This document shows, piece after piece, positions 1 to 7,779 of a stretch of DNA of 64,000 bases. Every line of letters starts with the position of its first letter. Within the stretch, counting starts at the first letter, position 1. A program made the position numbers and the translations under genes. The notes under the pieces are model-generated. The model saw only the letters and a program-made list of their open reading frames with translations, had not been told where the DNA came from and searched no databases. This DNA comes from JADLAT01 sp964348795 (GTDB taxonomy: Bacteria; Pseudomonadota; Alphaproteobacteria; Micavibrionales; Micavibrionaceae), in assembly GCA_964348795.1 (NCBI GenBank), contig CAYGDY010000006.1, positions 1 through 64,000 on the forward strand, given 5' to 3'.

Positions 1-1
1 G

Positions 2-841
2 CTTCTGGCGCATGTCGAGGCTGATATAGAATTTCCGGACGAAGCGTTGCCGGAAGGGATTGCGCCGGAGGTTTTAACGCAGATCAAAGACCTGTATTGC
101 GCCATTCAGGGGCATTGTCATGACAACCGGAGGGGGGAGCGGTTGCGGGAAGGGCTCCAGATTGCTGTGATCGGGGCCCCGAATGCGGGGAAATCTTCTT
201 TGGTGAATGCGCTGGCGCAAAGGGATGTGGCCATAGTGTCGGATGTCGCAGGCACCACGCGGGATGTGATCGAAGCGCATCTGGATATTGGCGGGTATCC
301 TGTGATTGTGTCGGACACGGCGGGTTTGCGTCCCGAACAGGTGACGGCGCAGGGTGACGGGATTGAACGGGAAGGGATCCGGCGCGCCTACCTGCGGGCG
401 CAGGACGCCGATGTGACCGTTCTGGTTTTTGACGGGACGGATCCTTTGGGGCCCGATCCTTATACGCTGGCGTTGATAGACGACAGAAGTCTTCTTGTGA
501 CAAACAAGATGGAAGACGCCTCTGCAAAAAATCGTGTAACGGGTGCGATAGCCCTGTCTGTTCATACCGAAGAGGGCCTGCAGACTTTTTTGGAGGCGCT
601 GAAGAGCCGTCTCGACCAGATGATGGTTTCACGTGAAACCCCTTCTCTGACCCGCAAGCGGCACAGGACAGCTCTGGAAGAGGTCCTGCACGCTCTGGAG
701 CGGGCGCTTGCGGGGGTTTTGCCCGAATTGCTGGCAGAGGATCTCCGTCTGGCGCTTCGGTCTTTGGGTCGCATCACGGGGCGGGTGGATGTGGAAGAGG
801 TGCTGGATGTGATTTTCAAGGATTTTTGTATCGGAAAATAA
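2..841 (+). CDS. mnmE: tRNA modification GTPase MnmE (TrmE), C-terminal part
   Basis: The reading frame is open from base 2, so the N-terminal folate-binding domain lies outside the window. MnmE works with MnmG to place the (carboxymethyl)aminomethyl group on C5 of the wobble uridine of certain tRNAs. The G-domain motifs are visible: GAPNAGKSS (P-loop), DTAGLR (G3) and TNKMED (G4). The protein ends in FCIGK, the family's conserved C-terminal motif carrying the catalytic cysteine. mnmG follows with a 59-base gap. A perfect parS-like palindrome lies inside the coding sequence at 625-640 and encodes Ser-Arg-Glu-Thr there. The identification is secure. Confidence 0.96.
   Translation, partial: LLAHVEADIEFPDEALPEGIAPEVLTQIKDLYCAIQGHCHDNRRGERLREGLQIAVIGAPNAGKSSLVNALAQRDVAIVSDVAGTTRDVIEAHLDIGGYPVIVSDTAGLRPEQVTAQGDGIEREGIRRAYLRAQDADVTVLVFDGTDPLGPDPYTLALIDDRSLLVTNKMEDASAKNRVTGAIALSVHTEEGLQTFLEALKSRLDQMMVSRETPSLTRKRHRTALEEVLHALERALAGVLPELLAEDLRLALRSLGRITGRVDVEEVLDVIFKDFCIGK
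625..640. promoter_or_regulatory. parS site 1, inside mnmE
   Basis: GGTTTCACGTGAAACC is a perfect palindrome. It differs from the bacterial parS consensus (TGTTTCACGTGAAACA) only in the outermost base pair. ParB, encoded 4 kb downstream, would bind it and load as a clamp to mark the origin region. It sits within coding sequence, as is common for parS. Confidence 0.88.
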
Positions 842-900
842 AGGCACAGCCTGCGCAGGAATTTCTGGAATTTTGCCAGAAAATCTTATATAACCCGCCT

Positions 901-2808
901 ATGAATACACTCTATGATGTGATCGTTGTCGGGGGCGGGCATGCCGGTTGCGAGGCGGCGGCGGCGAGCGCCCGTATGGGGGCTAGAACGGCCTTGTTGT
1001 CCCACAAGATCGGAACGATCGGTGTCATGTCCTGTAACCCTGCAATCGGGGGGCTGGGGAAAGGACATCTGGTGCGCGAGATCGATGCGCTGGACGGGCT
1101 GATGGGCCGCGTGATTGACCAGAGCGGTATTCAGTTCCGGATGTTGAATGCGTCCAAGGGGCCCGCTGTGCGGGGGCCACGGGCGCAGGCTGACCGGAAA
1201 CTTTACCGGCAGGCCATGCAGGGGATTTTGCAGGAAATCCCGAACCTGACCCTGATCGAAGGGGCGGCGGATGATCTGGTTCTGAACGATTCCGGTGTGG
1301 TTGTGGGCCTCAAAACCCTTGAGGGACGCGTTTTTTCCTGTGGGGCGGTGGTGCTGACCACGGGGACGTTTTTGCGCGGGGTCATTCATCGCGGGGAGGA
1401 ACGGATTCCCGCCGGACGGGTCGGGGAAGCCCCTACGATTGGTTTGGCAGACACGTTAACCCGTTTGGGTCTTCCTCTGGGGCGTTTGAAAACCGGTACG
1501 CCGGCCCGTCTGGATGGCCGGACGATTGACTGGCAGGCCTGCGAAGAACAAAAAGGTGATCCGGTGCCCGTACCGTTTTCCTACATGAATACACGGATCA
1601 CGGTGCCGCAAATTTCCTGTCATATCACCTATACCAATGAGAAGACGCATACTATTATTGCGGAGAATTTGCATCGTTCCGCCATGTATGCGGGGCATAT
1701 CAAAGGGATTGGGCCGCGCTATTGCCCGTCGATCGAAGATAAAATCAGCCGGTTTGCGGATAAAAACCGGCATCAGGTGTTTTTAGAACCGGAAGGGCTG
1801 GACGATGACACCGTGTATCCGAACGGGATTTCGACCTCTTTGCCTGTCGAGGTTCAGGACCAGTATATCCGCTCTATTGCCGGACTGGAAAAGGTGCGGG
1901 TTCTGGAATGGGGCTATGCCATTGAATATGATTATTGCGATCCACGGGCTTTGAAGATCACACTGGAAAGCAAAAAAATCCAGGGACTATATCTGGCGGG
2001 GCAAATCAATGGCACCACGGGGTACGAGGAAGCCGCGGCGCAAGGGCTGATGGCGGGGATCAATTCTGCACTGAAAGTGGGGCGACGCGGCGCGGGCGCT
2101 GTTTCACATGAAACAGATCCGGTGTTTGTTCTGGATCGGGCGGATGGGTATATCGGTGTCCTGCTGGATGATCTCACCACGCGCGGGGCCCCCGAACCAT
2201 ACAGAATGTTTACCAGTCGCGCCGAGTATCGTCTGCGCCTCAGGGCCGACAATGCCGACCAGCGGCTGACGGATCTGGGAATCAAGACAGGGTGTGTCGG
2301 CGGGGCGCGGTCTGCGCTGTGGGAAGGAAAAAAAGAGGCGCTGGCCTCTGCGCGTCATCTGGTTTCGACTCTGAAGGCCACGCCCAATCATCTGGAAACA
2401 TTTGGTCTGGCGATCAATAAGGACGGGCAACGGCGTTCCGTGATGGACCTGCTCGGGTATCCCGATATGGCATGGTCCGATCTGGTGCGGGTATGGCCTG
2501 TGTTGTCGGAGATTTCTCCTGATATTCGGGAACAGTTGTCCTGTGACGGGCTTTATGCCGGATATATGGGCCGGCACGAGGCGGATATTGTGGCGTTCCG
2601 CAAGGATGAGGCCTTGTTGCTTCCCGAGGATCTGGATTATGGCACGGTGGGCAGTCTGTCCCATGAGGTGCGGAGCAAGCTGGAGCTGGCGCGTCCTGTG
2701 ACATTGGGCGCGGCCTCCCGCATTCCCGGGGTGACACCGGCGGCGATGGTTGCCCTTTTACGGCATGTGAAGCGCAAAAAAGAAGTACCGGAACCGCATG
2801 TGGCCTGA
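901..2808 (+). CDS. mnmG: tRNA uridine-5-carboxymethylaminomethyl modification enzyme MnmG (GidA)
   Basis: MnmG is the FAD-dependent partner of MnmE in wobble-uridine modification. The dinucleotide-binding motif VVGGGHAGCEAA is near residue 10. The family signature GTTGYEEAAAQGL is in the middle, followed by the C-terminal tRNA-binding helical region. The length is 635 residues, typical of the family. I chose the ATG at 901, which gives the usual N-terminus (MNTLYDVIVVGGG). An upstream in-frame ATG at 826 would overlap mnmE and add an untypical 25 residues. The gene overlaps rsmG by 11 bases. A near-parS palindrome lies inside at 2100-2115. Confidence 0.97.
   Translation: MNTLYDVIVVGGGHAGCEAAAASARMGARTALLSHKIGTIGVMSCNPAIGGLGKGHLVREIDALDGLMGRVIDQSGIQFRMLNASKGPAVRGPRAQADRKLYRQAMQGILQEIPNLTLIEGAADDLVLNDSGVVVGLKTLEGRVFSCGAVVLTTGTFLRGVIHRGEERIPAGRVGEAPTIGLADTLTRLGLPLGRLKTGTPARLDGRTIDWQACEEQKGDPVPVPFSYMNTRITVPQISCHITYTNEKTHTIIAENLHRSAMYAGHIKGIGPRYCPSIEDKISRFADKNRHQVFLEPEGLDDDTVYPNGISTSLPVEVQDQYIRSIAGLEKVRVLEWGYAIEYDYCDPRALKITLESKKIQGLYLAGQINGTTGYEEAAAQGLMAGINSALKVGRRGAGAVSHETDPVFVLDRADGYIGVLLDDLTTRGAPEPYRMFTSRAEYRLRLRADNADQRLTDLGIKTGCVGGARSALWEGKKEALASARHLVSTLKATPNHLETFGLAINKDGQRRSVMDLLGYPDMAWSDLVRVWPVLSEISPDIREQLSCDGLYAGYMGRHEADIVAFRKDEALLLPEDLDYGTVGSLSHEVRSKLELARPVTLGAASRIPGVTPAAMVALLRHVKRKKEVPEPHVA
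2100..2115. promoter_or_regulatory. parS-like site 2, inside mnmG
   Basis: TGTTTCACATGAAACA matches the parS consensus TGTTTCACGTGAAACA at 15 of 16 positions. The one change is G to A in the central CACGTG. It is probably a weaker ParB site in the same cluster as the sites at 625 and 3106. Confidence 0.65.
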
Positions 2809-3448
2809 CAGTTATAAGAGAGATGTTCCGGACGAAGCACAGGCCAAACTCGAGACCTATCACGCGCTTTTGATGAAATGGCAAAACGCCATCAATCTGG
2901 TCAGTCCCAAAACGCTGGACGAGGCGTGGGTGCGGCATTTTCTCGATTCCGCGCAGGTGGTGGCGCATATCCCCGAGACGGTTCAAACGGTGGCAGATTT
3001 CGGGAGCGGGGCCGGATTTGCGGGGTTGGTGGTGGCGATACTGCGTCCGGATTTAAAAGTGTCATTGATTGAATCGGATGAACGCAAGGCGCAGTTTTTA
3101 CGGACCGTTTCACGTGAAACCCAGATCAGGGTGGAGATTTTTGCAGAGCGGATTGAGGCCGTTGTGGCGCGGAGTCTCCCGCCAGATCTGGTTATGGCGC
3201 GGGCTCTGGCGGATCTGGAGACCTTGCTGGGGTTGATCGCTCCGTGGGCGGAAAACAATCCGGCCCTGACAGGGTTGTTTTTGAAAGGGGCGCAGTGGGA
3301 AGAAGAGACGCAAAAGGCCCGCATGCTTTTTGATTTTCAGGCAGATTGTTTTCAAAGCCTCACGGCGCCGGAAGGGCGCATTGTGCGTGTAGAGAACATC
3401 AGGCCCAAAGGAGGGGGCGTGGTGGATTCTTCTTTGAAGGGGCTATAA
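2798..3448 (+). CDS. rsmG: 16S rRNA (guanine-527-N7)-methyltransferase RsmG (GidB)
   Basis: RsmG is a SAM-dependent methyltransferase acting on G527 of 16S rRNA. The SAM-binding motif ADFGSGAGFAG is near residue 67, followed by the acidic strand end SLIESDERK. The length of 216 residues is normal. The ATG at 2798 overlaps the end of mnmG, which suggests translational coupling. The mnmE-mnmG-rsmG-parA-parB order is the classical one near the replication origin. A parS site lies inside the gene at 3106-3121. Confidence 0.95.
   Translation: MWPDSYKRDVPDEAQAKLETYHALLMKWQNAINLVSPKTLDEAWVRHFLDSAQVVAHIPETVQTVADFGSGAGFAGLVVAILRPDLKVSLIESDERKAQFLRTVSRETQIRVEIFAERIEAVVARSLPPDLVMARALADLETLLGLIAPWAENNPALTGLFLKGAQWEEETQKARMLFDFQADCFQSLTAPEGRIVRVENIRPKGGGVVDSSLKGL
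3106..3121. promoter_or_regulatory. parS site 3, inside rsmG
   Basis: CGTTTCACGTGAAACC contains the perfect 14-base palindrome GTTTCACGTGAAAC, identical in its core to the site at 625. It lies 400 bases upstream of parA. A half-site (TGTTTCACAT) follows at 3511-3520 in the rsmG-parA gap. Confidence 0.87.
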
Positions 3449-3543
3449 AATACAGGGGATAAGGCTCCAAAATATCTTGATTTTTTCCCTGAAACGGCCC
3501 ATCGTCGCCCTGTTTCACATTTTTGAATGAAAGCGGGGCGGGC

Positions 3544-4392
3544 ATGCAAAAATCCGGAATTACGGCGTTTGTCGAGGAAAGAGGGCCTGTGGGCGCTCAA
3601 GGGATGCCCCGCATCATAGCCATTGCCAATCAGAAGGGTGGTGTAGGAAAAACCACAACCGCTGTCAATCTGGCCACGGCGCTGAGCGCTGTGGGCAAGA
3701 CGGTCCTGCTTCTGGATCTGGACCCGCAGGGCAATGCGACAACGGGTCTGGGGGTCAAGCGCTCGATGATCCGTTCGAGCGTGTATGATGTGCTCTTCGG
3801 GGATGTGGATCTTGAGTCAGCCTGTGTCCAGACGAAAGTGCCGCGCCTGTCTGTGTTGCCCTCTTCCGTGCATTTGTCGGGTGCGGAGATCGAGCTGGTG
3901 ACGGCGGATCGCAGGGAATACCGGCTGAAAGAAGCGCTTCACAGGCCCCTGCCTTATGACACGGTCATTATTGACTGCCCGCCATCCCTGAGTTTGCTGA
4001 CACTGAACGCTTTGGTGGCCTCCCATTCTGTGCTGGTGCCGTTGCAGTGTGAATTTTACGCGCTGGAAGGGCTCAGCCATCTGACAAAAACCGTAGAGCG
4101 GGTGCGCAAAACTTTTAATCCGGCTCTGGATATTCAAGGTGTCGTTCTGACGATGTATGATTTGCGGAATAATCTGACGGCCATGGTGGAGAAAGATGTG
4201 CGCACGTTTTTCGGAGACAAGGTTTACAAGACGGTCATTCCGCGCAATGTCCGATTGTCCGAAGCGCCGTCTTACGGGTTGCCTGCCATCGTGTACGATA
4301 TGAAATGCGCGGGCGCGCAAGCCTATATCCATCTGGCGAGCGAGGTGATCAAGCGGGAAAAGCAATATATGAAAGACAGGAAGGTGGCATAA
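3544..4392 (+). CDS. parA: Chromosome partitioning ATPase ParA (Soj)
   Basis: ParA is a Walker-type ATPase that binds nucleoid DNA and moves ParB-parS complexes. The deviant Walker A box KGGVGKTT follows the strand RIIAIANQ. The Walker A' region LLDLDPQGNATTGLG and the Walker B stretch TVIIDCPPS are present. The start is uncertain. The ATG at 3544 gives about 20 residues before the core, and the ATG at 3604 gives MPRIIAIANQ directly. Neither has a strong ribosome-binding site. The gene is followed one base later by parB, so the two are co-transcribed. Confidence 0.93.
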   Translation: MQKSGITAFVEERGPVGAQGMPRIIAIANQKGGVGKTTTAVNLATALSAVGKTVLLLDLDPQGNATTGLGVKRSMIRSSVYDVLFGDVDLESACVQTKVPRLSVLPSSVHLSGAEIELVTADRREYRLKEALHRPLPYDTVIIDCPPSLSLLTLNALVASHSVLVPLQCEFYALEGLSHLTKTVERVRKTFNPALDIQGVVLTMYDLRNNLTAMVEKDVRTFFGDKVYKTVIPRNVRLSEAPSYGLPAIVYDMKCAGAQAYIHLASEVIKREKQYMKDRKVA

Positions 4393-4393
4393 A

Positions 4394-5338
4394 ATGGACG
4401 ATATTTTGAATCCCAAATCCCGTGGTCTGGGGCGCGGTCTGAGCGCCCTGTTCGAGGATGACGAAGGCGTTTACCCGCAAGCCGATCTTGACGGGCATAC
4501 GCCGGGCCGTGTGCGGCAGGTTTTGGGGCTCGATCAGTTGATGCCTTTTCGGGGGCAACCGCGCAGGACCTTCCATGAGACGGGCCTGCTGGAGCTGGCG
4601 GATTCCCTTCAGCGGCATGGCGTATTACAGCCCTTGATTGTGCGGGAAAATCCCGACCAGCCCGGGCGTTACGAAATTATTGCCGGAGAGCGCCGGTGGC
4701 GGGCCGCCCAAAGAGCGCAGTTGCACGAGGTGCCCGTCATTATCTTGACGATCACAGACTCGCAGGCGTTCGAGATTGCCCTCGTCGAAAATCTGCAACG
4801 GGAAGATCTGGATCCTATGGAGGAAGCCGCCGGATTCCAGAAGCTCTTGCATGAATATGAATATACGCAGGAGCAACTTGCGGACTCTCTCGGGAAAAGC
4901 CGGTCCTATATTGCCAATATGATCCGCCTGATCAATTTGCCCTTGATGGTGCAGAGCTATCTGAGCGAGGGGCGGATTTCTATCGGACATGCACGGGCCT
5001 TGATTCCGTCCCCGCATGCCGAAGCGCTCGCAAAAGAAATTATGGCAAAAGGATTGAGTGTCCGGCAGACTGAAGCCCTTGTGGCTGAGTCGCAGGGGCG
5101 CCTGCCCAAGGCCAGGGGCGTGGGGTCTGCGGAGGGACGTTCTTCCGCGCAAAAGGTCAAGGATGTCAATACGCTGGCGCTGGAAGAAGAGGTCTCGAGC
5201 ACGCTGGGGATGAAAGTCAGTATTGACAGTGCGGATGGAAAAGCCGGCACGCTCCAGATCAGCTTTACGTCTTTGGATCAGCTGGATGAATTGTTGCACC
5301 GGTTGTCCCATTTCCCAGGCAGTCGTCTGAACGGCTAA
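4394..5338 (+). CDS. parB: Chromosome partitioning protein ParB (Spo0J)
   Basis: ParB is a CTP-dependent DNA clamp that loads at parS. The N-terminal domain has the conserved GERRWRAAQRA box, which binds CTP. The helix-turn-helix that reads parS follows (EQLADSLGKSRSYIANMIRL). A short C-terminal dimerisation domain starts after residue 250. At 314 residues the length is usual. It begins one base after the parA stop codon. Three parS-like sites lie upstream within 4 kb. Confidence 0.95.
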   Translation: MDDILNPKSRGLGRGLSALFEDDEGVYPQADLDGHTPGRVRQVLGLDQLMPFRGQPRRTFHETGLLELADSLQRHGVLQPLIVRENPDQPGRYEIIAGERRWRAAQRAQLHEVPVIILTITDSQAFEIALVENLQREDLDPMEEAAGFQKLLHEYEYTQEQLADSLGKSRSYIANMIRLINLPLMVQSYLSEGRISIGHARALIPSPHAEALAKEIMAKGLSVRQTEALVAESQGRLPKARGVGSAEGRSSAQKVKDVNTLALEEEVSSTLGMKVSIDSADGKAGTLQISFTSLDQLDELLHRLSHFPGSRLNG

Positions 5339-5483
5339 GGCACGTGGGGGCAATGAGTGTTTTCAAGCGGAGTTTTGAAGGATCGGAGTTTTTTCCTCCG
5401 GAGCGCCGCGTCTCCACTTTGAAAAAAAGACCAGCCCCCCCCCCGCACGGAGGCTGGGGGTGATAAAGGGGCAGGGAAAAGGA

Positions 5484-5720
5484 TTTTCACCGCGAAGGGG
5501 CGAAGTCACGAAGTTTTTAAAAAATCCCGTCACCCACAAGGTCAACGTCATTGTGTCATCCTGAGCAACGCGAAGGATCTCTCTGGCGGGAAAGGATTCT
5601 TCACTGCGTTCAGAATGACAAAATAAGGTGGCTCAGAATGACAAAAACGGGATGGCTTTGCCTGTACTCGCGGGTGACGAAAAAGAAACTTCGCCCCTTT
5701 GTGTCTTCGCGGTGAAAAAA
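5484..5720. repeat. Composite repeat island with facing outer arms
   Basis: The left part reads AAAAGGATTTTCACCGCGAAG and continues to AAAAAATCCCGTCACCC. Almost the same 55 bases recur at 12863-12917, starting AAAAAGGATTTTCACCACGA. The right end CTTCGCGGTGAAAAA is the inverted copy of the left arm. The CATCCTGAG palindrome lies inside, so one repeat appears nested in another. The right part (AAGAAACTTCGC, ..GCTCGCAATGAC) also recurs near 12970-13020. Confidence 0.6.
5555..5619. repeat. CATCCTGAG-type palindromic repeat, copy 1
   Basis: It starts GTCATCCTGAGCAACGCGAA and ends TTCAGAATGAC, so the two ends are imperfect inverted repeats (GTCATCCTGA against TCAGAATGAC) around GAAGGATCT. It belongs to the same family as copies at 7663, 13062, 30387 and three inside leuS. 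Confidence 0.8.
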
Positions 5721-5832
5721 CTGGATTGCCACGCGCCTTTACGGTTGCTCGCAATGACGGAAAGTTGAATCACTCTATATGACGGAGGTTATGCTGTGTC
5801 TGGCATTATTTTCTCTGAAGCGCATCATGCAT

Positions 5833-5841
5833 TGTGGATAA
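5833..5841 (-). promoter_or_regulatory. DnaA box upstream of gcrA
   Basis: TGTGGATAA is a perfect reverse-strand DnaA box (TTATCCACA), 135 bases before the gcrA start. A one-mismatch box TTATCTACA follows on the other strand at 5898-5906. In Caulobacter DnaA activates gcrA, so the position makes sense. Two short matches could also arise by chance. Confidence 0.5.
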
Positions 5842-5975
5842 AGATTTTTTTCTCACAATGGCATTGGAAATGCGGTGCGCTTCCTGATAGAGTGGTTTTA
5901 TCTACAGGAAAGAGAGACGTTGCGGAGGAGTCCTGAGAGGGTCTTTCGCGCGCGATACGATTGGGAGAATACGGC

Positions 5976-6467
5976 ATGAGCTGGACAGACGAACGCGTAA
6001 CACTTTTGAAAAAAATGTGGTGTGAGGGCAAGACAGCCGCAGAGATTGCAAAGGAGCTCGGGAATGTAACCCGCAACGCCGTTATCGGCAAGGCCCATCG
6101 TCTCAAGCTTTCCAATCGGGTCTCTCCTATTCAGCAAAATAAAAAACCCGTGGCGGTGCCTGCGGGGAAAGTCCAGCCACAGCTCGCAGAGCGCAAGGTG
6201 CAAAAAACAGATTTTCAGGACAACAGAAAAGGCATTCCTCTGGTCGATCTCAAGGCGCAGGAATGCCGCTGGCCGCTCGGGGACCCCAGAGAAGCCCATT
6301 TTGGTTTTTGTGGTCATGCGTCTGTTGCGGGCTTGCCGTACTGCGCGGAGCACACCCGCATGGCCTATCAGCCTGTGAGCCGGAACCGTGTTCTCAAGGT
6401 TGAGGATCTGGACCGCGAAACGCGTGCGGTTGCGGATGATGTCGAAGCGGCCCGCAAGGCCGGTTAA
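5976..6467 (+). CDS. gcrA: Cell cycle regulator GcrA
   Basis: GcrA is an alphaproteobacterial transcription co-regulator that binds sigma70-RNA polymerase and prefers promoters with methylated GANTC sites. The N-terminal helix-turn-helix is clear (WTDERVTLLKKMW, then AEIAKELG and RNAVIGKAHRLKLSNR, residues 2-47). The C-terminal part has the conserved ECRWPLGDP, FCGH and LPYCAEHTRMAYQP stretches typical of the sigma-binding domain. I chose the ATG at 5976 because it is preceded by GGGAGA at good spacing and gives the family N-terminus MSWTDE. Upstream sequence has DnaA-box-like elements and GANTC sites at 5767 and 5928. Confidence 0.94.
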   Translation: MSWTDERVTLLKKMWCEGKTAAEIAKELGNVTRNAVIGKAHRLKLSNRVSPIQQNKKPVAVPAGKVQPQLAERKVQKTDFQDNRKGIPLVDLKAQECRWPLGDPREAHFGFCGHASVAGLPYCAEHTRMAYQPVSRNRVLKVEDLDRETRAVADDVEAARKAG

Positions 6468-6474
6468 GCTCTAT

Positions 6475-7110
6475 TTATGGTTTTATGGCTTTGGCCAGAT
6501 CCCCTGAAATATTTTCAGCGGGGTCTTTGGCGGTATAAAGCCCGAGTAAGCCCCCATCCGGCCCCAGAACATAAATGTAGGACGAGTGATCCATGCTGTA
6601 GTCGCTTCCCTCCTTTTCGGTTACTTTGGCGGCATAGACTCCGTAATTTTTTTTCATCGCTGTGATCTGTTTTTCCGTCCCTGTGAGTCCGATAAAGGCG
6701 GGATGGTAGAGCGACATATAATCCTTGAGCACGGCGGGTGTATCGCGCGCGGGGTCTACCGTCACAAAGACAGGAAGAACATTTTTTGCCAGTGCGGGGT
6801 GTGTCTTCTCAAGCTGTTTGAGCGCTTTGGAGATTTTCTGGAGCTCCGTCGGGCACACGGCCGGACAGGACGCAAAGCCGAAATACATCAGAATATAACG
6901 GCCTTGAAACAGCTTTTCGGTCACGGTCTGGCCGGTCTGGTTCGTCAAGGTAAAAGGCCCGCCCAGCGGCGTGCCGGCAACAGCCGAGGTTATTTTGCCT
7001 TCTGTCTTTTTGTTTTTGATCTGAAACCAGCCGACCCCGCCGCCTATCATCAGTGCAACAAGCGCGAGGGTCAGTGTGCGGATCAGACGTTTTTTAATCA
7101 CAGGGTTCAT
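6475..7110 (-). CDS. SCO1/SenC family copper chaperone-like thioredoxin-fold protein
   Basis: SCO1/SenC proteins are membrane-anchored, periplasm-facing proteins that help assemble the CuA centre of cytochrome c oxidase. Residues 10-28 form one membrane segment. The copper/thiol motif is CPAVCPTEL (CxxxC), and the conserved distal histidine lies in DHSSYIYVLGPDG. The thioredoxin-like strand FGFASCP precedes the CxxxC. All three metal ligands are present, so it should be functional. No oxidase genes are nearby. It stands alone and convergent with gcrA. Confidence 0.92.
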   Translation of the reverse strand: MNPVIKKRLIRTLTLALVALMIGGGVGWFQIKNKKTEGKITSAVAGTPLGGPFTLTNQTGQTVTEKLFQGRYILMYFGFASCPAVCPTELQKISKALKQLEKTHPALAKNVLPVFVTVDPARDTPAVLKDYMSLYHPAFIGLTGTEKQITAMKKNYGVYAAKVTEKEGSDYSMDHSSYIYVLGPDGGLLGLYTAKDPAENISGDLAKAIKP

Positions 7111-7179
7111 CGTGGGGCCTCATAGATAATTTCACTAGATATGTAAGAGGTCTTTGCGTATAAGTAAACCATTGTAAAA

Positions 7180-7266
7180 CACCTTAGGGGTGCGTTTGAC
7201 TACAAACGCTGAGAAAAAACCCTTTGAACTTGCCCGCCCTTAAGAAGCATGAAGGCGGAGAAGGAA
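7180..7266 (+). promoter_or_regulatory. TPP (THI-box) riboswitch
   Basis: The conserved thiamin pyrophosphate riboswitch blocks are in order: TTAGGGGTGC at 7184-7193, CTGAGA at 7209-7214 and ACCCTTTGAACTTG at 7219-7232. A P3 hairpin is formed by GCGTTT (7192-7197) and AAACGC (7204-7209). A second stem, CCGCC (7234) with GGCGG (7254), takes the P4/P5 place, and CCTT/AAGG can close P1. The expected 3' block is diverged (GGCGGAGAAGGAAAGG). The ribosome-binding site of the next gene is part of this end, so translational control is likely. thiC lies downstream, which fits. Confidence 0.85.
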
Positions 7267-7278
7267 AGGACAACACCC

Positions 7279-7620
7279 ATGCCCCATATTATTATTGAAT
7301 ACTCTCGTGCTTTGGAATCACGTGTCGATTTCCCTGCGTTGCTCGGGACGCTCCATGAAACGCTGGCAGACCAGGGGATTGATGTGGCGCGCATCAAAAC
7401 CCGCGGCATTGCGCTGGATCACGCCGTTGTCGGGGAACGCGGCGTGGAAGGGTCCATGGTGCATGGCACACTGTTGTTGCTGGAGGGGCGGGATGTGGCA
7501 ACGAAGCGGCGCTATGGGGACGCGCTGTATAACGTCATGAAAACGATTTTGCAGACTGTACCCGCATGCGCCGTGACGCTGGAAATGCGGGATATGGTGA
7601 AAGAGACGTATTATTTGTAG
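7279..7620 (+). CDS. Small tautomerase-fold protein (5-carboxymethyl-2-hydroxymuconate isomerase-like)
   Basis: This 113-residue protein starts MPHIIIEYS. A proline directly after the initiator methionine is the catalytic residue of the tautomerase superfamily, and the rest fits the CHMI (HpaF-like) branch. The start at 7279 has AAGGAAAGGA eight bases upstream. An in-frame ATG at 7249 lies inside the riboswitch and is rejected. No aromatic-acid degradation genes are nearby. The gene sits between a TPP riboswitch and thiC, so it is probably under thiamin control. Its role there is unknown and could be a tautomerisation or a housekeeping isomerase captured by the operon. Confidence 0.75.
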   Translation: MPHIIIEYSRALESRVDFPALLGTLHETLADQGIDVARIKTRGIALDHAVVGERGVEGSMVHGTLLLLEGRDVATKRRYGDALYNVMKTILQTVPACAVTLEMRDMVKETYYL

Positions 7621-7662
7621 GAGAAAAAGGAATAACCACCATGACACCCCGTTTTTTCTATT

Positions 7663-7731
7663 GTCATCCTGACGCAAGGCGGAAGGATCCCAGAACGCAT
7701 GAGATCCTTCGGGCTTTGCCCTCAGGATGAC
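7663..7731. repeat. CATCCTGAG-type palindromic repeat, copy 2
   Basis: It lies between the tautomerase gene and thiC. It starts GTCATCCTGACGCAAGGCGG and ends CCCTCAGGATGAC, with GGATC/GATCC arms inside. It is probably transcribed with the operon as a hairpin and may change the relative expression of the two genes. Confidence 0.8.
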
Positions 7732-7779
7732 AAGAAGGGAGGACTTGCCATGATAAAAAGTTTTTTGAAAGGACACACC

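Larger units (their letters stand above)
5339..5975. other. Intergenic region parB-gcrA: repeat island and gcrA promoter
   Basis: There is no credible gene here. Bases 5479-5760 are a mosaic of dispersed repeats (listed separately). The outer arms TTTTCACCGCGAAG (about 5484) and CTTCGCGGTGAAAAA (about 5706) face each other, with a CATCCTGAG-type palindrome nested between them. A run of about ten C lies near 5432. Bases 5770-5975 look like the gcrA control region, with two DnaA-box-like sequences and two GANTC sites. Short open frames across the repeats are made of repeat sequence and are not believed. Confidence 0.6.

Noticed and set aside
826..900. Earlier in-frame start for mnmG overlapping mnmE
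   Set aside because: The added residues are not family-like, and the conserved N-terminus starts at 901.
5548..5754. Open frame of 68 residues in the parB-gcrA gap
   Set aside because: It is made of dispersed palindromic repeat sequence (the CHPE..-type translation) and has no ribosome-binding site.
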